DNA of 64,000 bases. It comes from Platycnemis pennipes (taxonomy: Eukaryota > Arthropoda > Insecta > Odonata > Platycnemididae). Below are positions 11,021-21,250 of this stretch, one piece after another. Positions within the stretch are counted from its first letter, which is position 1. Each line of letters starts with the position of its first letter. The notes under the pieces are model-generated. The model was not told the DNA's origin and ran no database searches. It was given only the letters and a program-made list of their open reading frames with translations. The stretch is from positions 30,637,773 to 30,701,772 of the forward strand of contig OW121850.1 in NCBI GenBank assembly GCA_933228895.1, written 5' to 3'. Position numbers and translations under genes: made by a program.

Positions 11021-11404
11021 AATAATTTTTAAGTCTATCAGTTGGCTGTACCTATCAACAATCTCGTTTCCTGATAAAATTGATATGGTTTTATCGATAT
11101 ATTCTTACAAGGTCACTGCAAAACAGGTCAGCTTGTAGTTTGCTTGAAATATGTAGTTCGCATTTGAACACTCAGACTCAAAGGAAACCCAATCAATGAT
11201 CTGATGGCAAGATTGAGTGACTGAACATAATTATCAGGGCGACCATTAATCTAACGCGCTGAACTTCTGCGTTCACATTTCTAATACCATAATGAAGCCT
11301 CCCTCGTGTGGATCCTACTTACTCACAAAATATCCTAAAATAGGCCTGACGAGGGAAAAGCACCGTTTCGAACCTACATTTTACTATTATCATAATGGTT
11401 GTAA

Positions 11405-12137
11405 AGGTCGTTTTACACGATCATTGATACTGCGCAGTCTGTTGCGAGAACACTTGCGCAAGAAATATTGCGCTGTGTAAAGCGACGACTTGCGAGGACA
11501 GGCAGCACCACTGCGCGAACACTTGCGAGCAAATTAGAATATTTTCTAAGCTGATACATGCGTTCACGCAAGTTTGAAGTTTATTTTTCTAACTAGATGG
11601 TGCAGATATAGCAGCAACGAACTGCCAGGGGAATTCTAGCAATTAAATAGGTTGTTGACGATTAAGTTGGGTGTTTTTGTTTGCACTCAAATCCTTAGGT
11701 AGTGAATAAAGTGCAATAATGATGAGCTGGGCGATTAATCACGTGGGAGCTTAAACTTTGATCGTGAAGGAAGAACTCGTTACCTTGGCTCATAGCCGTT
11801 CGTTCGTAGTGCAAATTTTGGGCTAAGTATACGGGACTAGGGTCTCCACTATTTTTTACACTATGGCTTAAAACATATTTTAAAGTGGTGGTAATTTATC
11901 GCATCTTTCACGTCCAATTAATTGCGACTTAACAGATCTTGATGTTACGCGATATATTGACGGTATTACTGCTACTGAATGGTATATTGTCACTGACATA
12001 ATGCACCGACGATTGAACCGTGTAAAGCTGGCAAGCAAGCGTCCTCGTAATTTTCTACTTCACGGACTTTCGCAGACGACTGCTCAAACGGAATCAACAT
12101 CAACTTGCGCAGTTTCAATGACCGTGTCAAACGGCCT
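11405..12137. mobile_element. PIF/Harbinger-like MITE, 733 bp
   Basis: Terminal inverted repeats of about 31 bp begin AGGTCGTTTTACACG at 11405 and AGGCCGTTTGACACG in reverse complement from 12137. Both continue TCATTGA-ACTGCGCA with few mismatches. A TAA direct repeat flanks the element (11402-11404 and 12138-12140), matching the 3-bp TWA duplication of PIF/Harbinger. Just inside the left end, short CTTGCG(C/A)-type motifs recur (11445-11575), possibly subterminal binding sites. The longest frame, 12001-12276 on plus, runs past the end and has no transposase motif. It is non-autonomous. Confidence 0.75.
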
Positions 12138-12521
12138 TAATAGCTGTATGGAATCCAGCTTAAACAAAAATTTGAGACAATTCTTTATTTTATTTATCTC
12201 TTTCTATTCTTTATTTCCTGCTCCCTGCCGTCATTTAGAGAGATTTTATGAGATGTGCTATTGTATGGGTATATGACATTGCATAATATTTATGGTTAAA
12301 AAGCAAATGACCCAGAAGTGTAAGTAAGGATAAGGTCAAGTGACTAAGCTGAGGCTGTGCCTAAAAATAAAAAAGAGTTATAAATCGTCCATTTTTACCG
12401 ATAACTGAAGAAGCTATGAATATGGAAAATGTTCTCCGGAGCTCCAAGTGGCGTAGAAGACTCTTATACCAATGGTTAACATTTTCATACCCGTAGAATC
12501 ATCTTTTTGTTACACGTTTGC

Positions 12522-12787
12522 AGGCACGTAGCCAGAAATTTTCTTCGGGGGGCTAAGTCTTGCGTAACTTGAAACAATTCAACCTTACCCACTCGGTGAC
12601 GACATGTTACAAATCTCTTCCCTTAATTTTCACTGCTTGGTATTCACTTTTACAGTGCCCTTAATTAACTCTTCTCACTGGTAAAGTTCTCTGCTAAAAT
12701 CAGAACAACAAAATTATTGGGAAAAAATTTCCCAATAATTTTGGGGGCTGAAGCACCCCCCCCCCCCCCCACACAGGCTACGTGCCT
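12522..12787. mobile_element. MITE with 12-bp TIRs and G/C homopolymer arms (copy 1)
   Basis: Termini are perfect inverted repeats AGGCACGTAGCC (12522-12533) and GGCTACGTGCCT (12776-12787). Near the left end is GGGGGGCT; near the right end is a 15-base C run (12756-12770), so the arms could pair further. The flanks ACACGTTTGC and ACATGTTTGT look like an imperfect target duplication. A second copy lies at 18683-19105. There is no coding sequence. The superfamily is not determined. Confidence 0.7.
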
Positions 12788-13142
12788 ACATGTTTGTGAT
12801 GATCTTGATGATATTTTCCGTGTTTTAATGGACGGGATACTCAAAAGAAAGCAACAAGCTCCATTATCTCAGCCTCAGACGTGACTTGGTGGAAATCTCT
12901 TTTTATTTACAATGAATTCGTTAATAACTGGTCAGTGGAATTTTCACGAAAAAAAATTATTAAGATTCAGGCTGATTTCAGTTCAATAAAGTTATCACCA
13001 AATCAAAAATTAATAGCCACTTTTCCAGATTCATTGTCCATAACTAAAGGAAAGACGCCCTGCCAAATTACGTCGGCTGTTCCCTAAGAGATGAATCAGA
13101 TCTCTTCGCATCTAACTAGGAACTGGAGGGACCTGTTAAATA

Positions 13143-13219
13143 TTCTCCATTGAAAAAATGGAGAAATGGTGCATCTTCAGCCTAGTGGCCTTGAAAGGCC
13201 ACTTGGTGGAAGATGCACC
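13143..13219. repeat. Two adjacent hairpins
   Basis: The first hairpin is TCTCCATT-GAAAA-AATGGAGA (13144-13164 or so), with 8 bp of perfect pairing. Three bases on, the second spans 13168-13219: GGTGCATCTTC pairs with GAAGATGCACC, and AGTGGCCT pairs with AGGCCACT around a TGAA loop. A mostly pairable internal loop lies between the two stems. It could be a fold-back remnant or a structured RNA; it is short for a microRNA precursor. CpG-rich sequence follows at 13380-13560. 13560-15102 has nothing certain. Confidence 0.5.
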
Positions 13220-15110
13220 CAGAAAGAGGCCTTCGTTTTCTTGGCTGCTGGGATATTCGCCGATTTCCGAAAAAAAAAATATTTTTTTGCGAACGAAGGG
13301 AAAGAGAACAATCGGTTTCGTGACGATCCTGGCTGTTCACCTAATTATCCTTCTCCAAGGTCTCGGCCAATTATCGTCTCATCTTCTTAGTTCCTCGTCA
13401 GCTCAAGGTGAGGGAGCGCCCGGCGGCGAGAGGGAGAGGCTCCCTCTGCACGACCAGAGGTGGAACCACGTCCGAACCCGGATTGACAGTTGAAGCGGAG
13501 TCGCCCGTGGCTTGGTTTTTGAGCCATGGCCGCGGGTGAAGAGTCCCTACGCATTAGGGATAGGAACGATTATCATTTTGAATCGATCCCATGACTCAAT
13601 CCGGATCAAAACTTCAAACATTCCATCAGCCGCGAAAAAACGAGGATGAAAACATCGAGCCCCTCAAGGTCGATCGTGTATTTATTGAGGAAATGAAAAC
13701 TATGACGCATAATTCTGAATAAATACAATAAAATGATGCATCCAACATTTTATCATGCTCATCTGAATGGCAATTTCCCATGCAAAACGTGGTTAATAAA
13801 TGTGAATGCGAAGTTTGAAAGCTGTAAAATTCTCAAGTTCCCATTTATCGCATGTATACACATGCATGTTAAGTTTAATTGTGTTTTCAACAGAATTGCT
13901 TTTTAAGGCAATGGAGAGTTCCTTACCAATCATTATGATAAAGCACTAAAAATCTTGAGTTGATGGCATACTTTATCAGCGTCAGTATATATGGAGAGAT
14001 TATTTAATATCACTTTAAATATGAGCGAAGAAATAGAGTGTGGTTAATAGCTACAAAAATAGCGAAAGACAATGCAATCTGTACTAGTCAGTGAAGGACT
14101 GGATCTGCGATGGTGAACTTCAGCTTTGAAAGCAAAAATTAATATATGTACATACGTTGATGCACACACAAGGCCTCTTACTAGATTCATATGTCTAACA
14201 GCCGATTACCACTTGTCAATGGGATCGATATTGCATGAGATCATTGAGTAAAATGTAATACAAGGTAGAGATGGAATACAATAGGGAAATTTTGGGAAAG
14301 ACTGATCTTCATCCACCCATTGGAGAGATTTGATATTCATGACGATCCCCGTTGTGATATCAGACATCTGTCCGCAGATATTGATTTCTACATCAACATC
14401 AAAAAAATGTAGTAGATATACTAGCTCACACATTACTGCATTTTCCCTTCATTTAACTTCAAAAGTAACACTCATAGATCGTATTATTTCTTTGGAAGCT
14501 CTGAGGAGGGATGTTCAAAGTATTTCTGCGTTAACTTCTATGTCATTCTCTAGCTTGGTCCGGAGTCCGGTCCCTCTGCTGCCGTCTAAGATAATTAATG
14601 ATTCGTGAACGTTGGATGATATTTTTTGTGTTTTTTTTTAATTTTACCCGGATCCACAATGCTGCGTCAAGGGCGTGCCCAGATCAACATCCCTCACCTC
14701 ACCCTCCCCCCAACCCCTTCCACCGCCAGTTTAGAGCGATCGGAAGTGCCAATACAAATATTTGAGTGGGCATTTGCAGCCGAAGTGGAAATGATTGACC
14801 TCCTCTGTCAAAATATATCTCTGAAGGGCGTGAACGGCTTCCCCTCCAATGCCCGTCCCTTGCACGTCGCGTGTTGGGTAAAAAGTATACATTAGCATTT
14901 TAACTGATAGCTTGAAAAAGAGAATGGCGGGCGAAATGTTCCTCTTCGGCCATTATTTTTTTATTAGCGATTATTAGGCAACCTAAAATAATGTAATTAT
15001 TGAATAATTTGCCTACCAAATGATAGTTTGAATTGTTCAACATGTAATATCTGTCAGACGGTCAGCCCAGAAATAATCACAAGACGTGCTTATTCATTAA
15101 ATGCGAGATG

Positions 15111-15453
15111 GGGGGATCAGGTTGGTGTGGTGGCTAGAGTAGGTACTGGCCTCCCATCCCGAAGACCCGGGTTCCATTCCCGGCAGTTGCGGATTTTTCA
15201 GTGGAAACTCGATCCCCACTTGAGTGCGTAGTGGAGGGTATTTCAAGTACAGTACTCCGTCCGTCAGATGGGACGTTAAGCTGCGTTCTCCTTGGTGCCT
15301 TTCGTTAAGAGTAGGCTAATGCCGTCGCCGGAGCTCTCTCCACCCTTCCTCCGTTCCCTGAAAACTCCTACCATTACCCAATTACCCACCTATCCTAAAT
15401 GGCGCAAATGACCTCAGCTGTCGGTCGCCTCCCCTGAATAACCAACCAACCAA
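15111..15453 (+). mobile_element. tRNA-derived SINE (family 1), best-preserved copy
   Basis: SINEs are short RNA-polymerase-III-transcribed elements moved by LINE machinery. The head shows an A-box-like GTGGTGGCTAGAGT-ACTGG and a B box GGTTCCATTCC at about 15170. The body contains CTCCGTCCGTCAGATGGGAC, AGTAGGCTAATGCCGTCGCC and TATCCTAAATGGCGCAAATG blocks found in all other copies here. The 3' end is a short AACC repeat. A perfect 8-bp direct repeat GCGAGATG flanks it (15103-15110 and 15454-15461). It is the reference for the copies at 1495/6179, 7013, 23233, 25668, 27427 and 52436. Confidence 0.88.
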
Positions 15454-15461
15454 GCGAGATG

Positions 15462-16288
15462 ATATAAGCCGTGGAGCGGAAAATTCCTTCTTTTTCTCAG
15501 CAAAGAGAATGGTAGAATGAAGCCAAATTTGTTTTTCTATATCTGAACCATTTCTGGAGCAGAGTGACTTTAGAATGTTTTAAAGCAAAGATAACGATTA
15601 TCAAACTTAACTATGCTAACTTGAAATATCTGCTTAGAAACTTAGCAAACTGATTATATCATTCGCGGCTATAGTCTTGAGAAACGTGAACCAGCTCTAC
15701 TTTTAGCTTAAGTATTTAAGAATAAACATGCGTGGCATAGCTTTCGAAAAATTTGAGGTTGATACCTATATTTGATACGCAGGGAGTATCAACGGAACCT
15801 AAGAACCAAATATGGTATTTCTCACTATTTACTCAATCCTCACAGGCATTCTTTGCATTAAGCAAACAGTTATTGGGATAGACAACTCTCCAGATTCGTT
15901 ACATCAATTCCTGAAATGGTACATATGGCCTTGAGCGAAATTATTTTATAATGTGTTGAGTCATATTTATGATAACGGATGGATGACTGACCATTATTAG
16001 TTTCATTAATTTTGTCTTGATGACAGGTGCTGTTATCAGCATTCTATAGACAGGTGCATATGAATTACTTTTCTTTTAAATTGAGTACTCTGTCTTTTGT
16101 TTACGGTGTTGCACGTATTAGCGTCATTTCAAATGGAATTATTGTTTACTTTAAATTAATCCTCAAATAAAACATGAACGTTACTATAAAACTAAATAAC
16201 TGCGTTGGATATCAGTAGTTTCAACACATATCGCAATGAGCTTTCATTTAGACGATTGATACAAACGAAGCTATTCTCGACATATCTT
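15462..16288. other. No recognisable feature
   Basis: AT-rich, with no open frame above shadow length and no repeat member that I can identify. Confidence 0.4.
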
Positions 16289-16968
16289 CATCATCTTTCA
16301 GCAATCTAAGGATTGGTTTGACCCAGCCCTCAACTCGATTCTTCTATTGACCAGCCTCTTCATATCAACGTAACAATCGATCAACATTTTCTCTTCTATG
16401 CCCTTCACAACTTGCTCCATATATCTCATACGAGGACTGCCTTTTCCATTCTTACTGTTTACTTGTCCCTCGATGACTGTCTTCATCAGGCCATCGTTTC
16501 TTAAGATATGGCCGATTAAGTTGCCCCGTCTTCTTTTTAGAGTTTTCAGCCGACTTCTCTTTTCTCCCACTCTTCTTAATACTTCTTCGTTTGTCACTCG
16601 GTCGATCCATTGAACCTTCATCATTCTTCGGTAGCATCACATTTCAAATGCTTCCAGCCTTGACTTTTCTGCTGCTGTTACCGTCCATGCTTCGCTGCCA
16701 TAGAGTAAAATGCTCCAGATGTATGTTCTAATGAAGTGTTTCCTCACTCCAACGCTTGTATTTGCATTTCTATGCAGAAACTTCTTTTGGTAAAATGCCC
16801 TTTTCGCCTCTGCAATTCTACTCGCTATTTATCTTTTACTTCGTACATCGCTGGTCGCTCGGCATCCCAGGTAACAGAACTCCTCTACCTCCTCGATTTT
16901 TTTTCCTAGTTTAACATTTTTACTGGCTTATTTTATCCTACTGCATACCAATACCATAGTTTCTGACA
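16289..16968 (-). mobile_element. RTE-type LINE, 3' third, degenerate
   Basis: RTE LINEs encode an endonuclease-reverse transcriptase. This 5'-truncated copy preserves the region downstream of the RT domain. An uninterrupted 108-residue frame (16298-16624, minus) contains RRRGNLIGHILRNDGLMKTV followed by EGQ, then GKGSPRMRYMEQVVKG and RRIELRAGSNQS before the stop. This C-terminal pattern recurs in every RTE copy of the window. Upstream (16630-16968) the reading frame is broken but still follows the same LINE. The 3' end lies next to ATGAAGATAT, a weak ATG/GAT-type tail. Confidence 0.85.
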
Positions 16969-17949
16969 TATCATAACCACGAAACATAAGGTAAGGGCAA
17001 ACCTGTCCTATTTATCCTTGGATTGGCCCTCTTGTGAAGAAGACAATCTTTTAGGGGCACAGGAAAGAAATTTGTCGCTTGATTCAACGCTTGGCTGAAC
17101 CTTGTAGTCCATCCCACTGTGCCCTGCAATTCCACTCTCTCCGACTCCCTTAAGAAATTAATCCCGAATTTTCTATTTTCGACATTTTTATCCCGCGTCC
17201 TTCCTCCCTTTCTCTCTTTTTCGTCACAGTGGGCGAGCGCCACCCAGTGATCCGTCAAACAAAAAGAAAAATTGAAAACACGCTTTGCGACGTCAAATCA
17301 TTCGTCCAAAACTTAAAATGATGACGCATTCAGGATCACGCCTCTTTTTCACCCACCCTCTTTCCTGCAGCTCCCAACATCCCTTGGGCTTTCTCTTTCC
17401 TCCTACCACCTTTAGGCGCAGTCGTTGTCGAATCCTTGAGAGATACGGGACGTGACACAGGGCAGCCGCGTAATTCGCATTAAGTACGACAACTTTAAGT
17501 AAAATGTCGACCTCATTCGTAATGGACGTCTATTTCTGCGCCCCCTTCAATTATTTTTAATATCGTCCTAAATAATTACACCTGCATGCTCATTCCAATT
17601 TATTTCTAATGTACATAGAGACAATTAGAGCAAAAATAGCAAAAAAATCCATGTCACTCAATCTGGGTTCTATCTCATCGCCAATACAAGCCATAAAAGG
17701 CTATAAAGGAAGTAAAAAGAAATGAAGCTTGGTGGAAAGGGATTAAGGATGATTGAAATTACGAAACAATGATAGCCATTAGCCTGACAGCTTCTTATTG
17801 GTGCCTGCGAAAACAATAACATTTCTGATCTGATTTACACAATAACAATTCTCGTGTCATCTTAAAACAAAGAAAATTCTGTGATGCATTGATGAGTAAC
17901 TGAGATGTAAATCAATGATAAGAGTTATAAGAACGAAGATTAAATCGCA
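16969..17949. other. No recognisable feature
   Basis: Mixed composition. A minus-strand frame at 16971-17258 has no recognisable domain and looks fortuitous. Confidence 0.4.
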
Positions 17950-18212
17950 AGTAACGAGGAAGTCCTAAGAAGAGCGTGAGAAAAGAGAAATTCTGTTGAA
18001 AACTCTAATAGAAATACGGGACAACTTAATCGGCCATATCTTAAGACACGATAGTCTGATAAAGGCAATCGTCGAGTGAAAAGTGAACGGGAAGGATGGA
18101 AAAGGCAGGCCCGTATGAGATATATGGAGCAAGTTGTGAAGGATGTAAAGGGGAGAAATTACGTCAATATGATGAGGTTGGCCGATAGAAGAATCGAGTG
18201 GAGATTGCTCTG
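17950..18212 (+). mobile_element. RTE-type LINE, C-terminal fragment, degenerate
   Basis: In broken frames, plus strand, this encodes the same order as the 16.3-kb copy: NEEVLRR, then RDNLIGHILRHDSL, a TATGAGATATATGGAGCAAG segment for the RYMEQ motif, and MMRLADRRIEWR. A TGA replaces the codon before the KVNGK part. It is truncated at both ends. Confidence 0.8.
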
Positions 18213-18682
18213 GCTTAAGAAGCGTTTATTGATCTCAGAGGTCATTTAACAAAAACCCTTGTTTAAGCAGCGGTAAAGAACCTAGTTAGCAACCTAGTAA
18301 GAAGCGTGGTGTAACTTATTACGAAACCAGGGCCAAGGCCATTGAGAACGAAAATAGTATGGGGACATTTTAAATGTGGGTCTGCAGGAGAATAGAAAAG
18401 ATAAGATTAGTAAGATGGTAAAGAAGAACCACACACAGTACAGTTAGGTGCATTTTTGGAAAGAAAATTTGGAAAGGAAATAAGGTGGAGAAGTGTAAGA
18501 GAGAATCAACGATGAATTGAAGGTTATAGTATAAAGAAGACGTAGATGAAAAGAAGAATACTGGGAAAGGGAGGAAATGATGAAGAGAATTAAAGGGGTG
18601 ATAGGATGTAATTCCTGAAAACTTTTTCTTCTGCACACCTGAGAAGGAAAAATTATGAGCAATTAAACTTTAAATGGTGGCA

Positions 18683-19105
18683 ATTGTGGGGGGGGGGGGC
18701 TAAGCCTAGTGTAGCGTAACTTGAAACGAATCAGCCTTGCCCGTTAGGTGCCGACATGTAAAAAATCTCTTCCCTTAATTTTCAGTGCTTGGTATTTACG
18801 TTCACAGTGCCCATTCCTATCTCTTCTCACTGGTAAAGTTCACTGCTTACCTGGTTATGAAGCAGCTTATTTGACCGACCCCAGAACAGATATTCAACGC
18901 ACACATAAAATGTCAAATTGAAATGAACAATTACTAACCACACATATGCCAAAGTAGTGATCACGTTTTAAGACACTTAACACTTGAATTATACCCAGTG
19001 TGGTCCAGATCATCATGCTCAGTTAAAATCAGAACGACGAAATAATTGGGGAAAATTTCGAGGGGCTGAAGTCCCAGAAGCCCCCACCCCACTGGCTACG
19101 TGTGT
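18683..19105. mobile_element. MITE with GC homopolymers (copy 2, longer form)
   Basis: It aligns with 12522-12787: a 12-base G run and GGGGCTAAGCC at the left, GCGTAACTTGAAACGA, TCTCTTCCCTTAATTTTCA, TCTCTTCTCACTGGTAAAGT, then TAAAATCAGAACGACGAAAT and GGCTACGTG at the right. Copy 2 holds about 170 bp (18855-19020) absent from copy 1, so copy 1 probably carries a deletion. The left terminal repeat is missing. 19116-19785 contains no identified feature. Confidence 0.65.
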
Positions 19106-19785
19106 GACCACAACACTTTATTATTAATACATTTTTGAAGTAATATGATGCACTTCAGTCATCGCGATTGCCAATCACCCCTCTCATTCTTACCAATAAA
19201 GCCTCCTACTCTTTTTTCATCCTCTCTTACATTCCTTCTTCAACCTATGCCCTGCGTATCCCTCTCCCCCTTGTTGTTTATTCCACATGCATGCATACAT
19301 ACTTACTTTCCTTCTAGTTTCTCCGATTTGATTTTACCCAGCCCTACTGAGCATTTCTTCTATGCAAATGCTATTGAACTATTTCTTCTTGGCAAATCTG
19401 TTTTTGTTTTCTCTGATTATCAAGATACAGGTTTTGGAGCCATATATTTCATGCCAACGCATCATATCTGACTATTCACCAGCTATTTTTGGCTTTGTTA
19501 ACAAGGCTCATGTCAGTATTTCTCCCCCGTTGCTGTACACCATTACAGCATACGTGATTCGCTTATCATTATCAGCGGTGCTATTACATCTGCTGGACCG
19601 AGTTTAGTAATATGACTGCATGTTGATGATAATTAGGGTACCTAAGTTTTGATGTAATTCCCGTTGAAACTATTTGGCCACTTGGCTTGCGTATCCTTTA
19701 CGCCGAGGTTTCATGGAATCTTTCTGGATATTTTTAGTAACTTTTATTTGCCGGTGAAGATAGTTTTTTCAATAATTTGGCTCAT

Positions 19786-20036
19786 CATCATCGGTCAACA
19801 GTTCTAATATTGGTTTGACGCATCCCGCCTCTTGATTCTTCTATCGGCTAACTTCTTCACATCAACGTAATTCCTCTCTTTAACACCAACCACAACTTGT
19901 TCCATGTATATCATACGAGGCCTGCCTTTTCCATTATTCCCGTTCACTTCTCCCCCGGCGATTGTCTTCATCAGGCGAGGCGAGCCTGGCCGATTAAGTT
20001 TTCCCGTCTTCTTTTTAGAGTCTTCAGCAGACTTCT
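19786..20036 (-). mobile_element. RTE-type LINE, C-terminal fragment
   Basis: On minus it carries SLLKTLKRRRENLIGQA, then the EGE/NGNNGKGRPR-YME block and the RRIK-type end next to a CATCATCATC (minus GATGATGATG) tail at 19786. Part of the LIGHILR motif is replaced by a short GGCGAG duplication near 19974. It stops abruptly at 20036, where CpG-rich sequence begins. Confidence 0.8.
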
Positions 20037-20159
20037 CATTAGAATTTTAAAATTTTTGTGACATTGTTGAAGTGGGCAGCGAATTTGACTATTGGCGTCA
20101 TGCAAAATTTTCCCAAAAACGGTAATCCGAGAAACGGGTGATTCCTTATCGGAGAAAAG

Positions 20160-21250
20160 TGCCGTTTTCCGAGGAGGCATCGTGATTCTTGTGCCAAAGA
20201 GCCCATACTGAGCATCGCTGTTCTAAATTTCGTCCGCCTCGTAGGATCGTGACCGTGTTTCGAGAAGTCTGGCGCCTTCTCCCAAAAACCTCCCTCCGCT
20301 TCACCCAAATTCACCTCCCGTACCCAACACGCCCGTCTTACCCCCTCGTCCACACGCACGCAAGCACATGCAGGCGTCTCTCCCATTGTTGGAAACCTTC
20401 CCCTCATTTCCTTGCATCCAGATTCCCGGAGGCACTTACCATTTCAGCGCGGCAGCGGCGGTGCATGCTAATTTGACTCCGGGCATCGGATGCGGGAAGG
20501 ACTTTCACTCCCTGCCCCCCCCCCCCCCCCTTCGCTCCGCGCATTACATATTGTTAAGTGTGGTTGGGAGAAGCGTGACTATAAAATCTCCTCGGGTTTT
20601 CCCCCCCTCCAACTCCTTCCCGACACTTCCCACACGTTTCGCAATTACGGAGACGGGAAATTTTTTTGTGCGTGCAACGCAACGCTGTGGCAGAAATACG
20701 GTGAAAAAAAGGTCTATCTCTCTCTCTCTCACCCTCCGTGCATCCCTTCCAATCCACCCCTTTACTGTTTCGTCACAGTTTTATGTGTATCGAAGGGATC
20801 GGGTTCCTCCTATCCCCGGGTCTCGTTAGGGAAAATTGGAGACCGGGATTGTTTTGGTCTCCGAATCGGCTCATTTCGCGCATGAACCACAGGTTAGGAG
20901 GTTCCCCTGATTGCCTCATTACGACATTTTTGCGTGCCCGGATAAAAAAATTAGCGCAGTGGGCTTTCCCGCTTTTAGCCGGCTGCTTGCATGTACTTTG
21001 CCTACCGGGAGGCTTCCCTCCGAGGAAAGAAACGTGCTGGCTCGCTTCTCCACGGCACTCTTGTGTTTCGGAATGTCCGCTGTAGGTTCTGATGTTGAAG
21101 GAAGCCTTTCACTCTCTCTTGCGTCCGTGAGGAATTCAAAAGTGCTCTCATGACTAACAAGCCAGCGTCGTTATAGGCAGCCGTTTGACGCTTGCACAGA
21201 AGAAACCCACGCGCACTTCCCCTCATGATATGCCGACCCTCCACTCATAT
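20160..21250. other. CpG-rich stretch, possible promoter or exon region
   Basis: About 1.1 kb of CpG-rich DNA, the longest such patch in the window. It includes a 16-base C run (20515-20530), a CT repeat (20715-20730) and a TATAAAA at 20579-20585. Overlapping frames of 115-153 residues run on both strands (for example 20368-20829 plus and 20039-20407 minus), but they are rich in Pro, Ser and Arg with no domain. I regard them as composition-driven. A host promoter or 5' exon is possible but unproven. Confidence 0.3.

Noticed and set aside
14665..14865. Possible MITE with CAAGGGCGTGCCCA-like ends
   Set aside because: The two ends match at only about 10 of 14 positions and no target duplication is visible.
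20368..20829. 153-residue frame in CpG-rich DNA
   Set aside because: Overlapped by other frames on both strands, biased composition and no domain; a composition effect is the simpler explanation.
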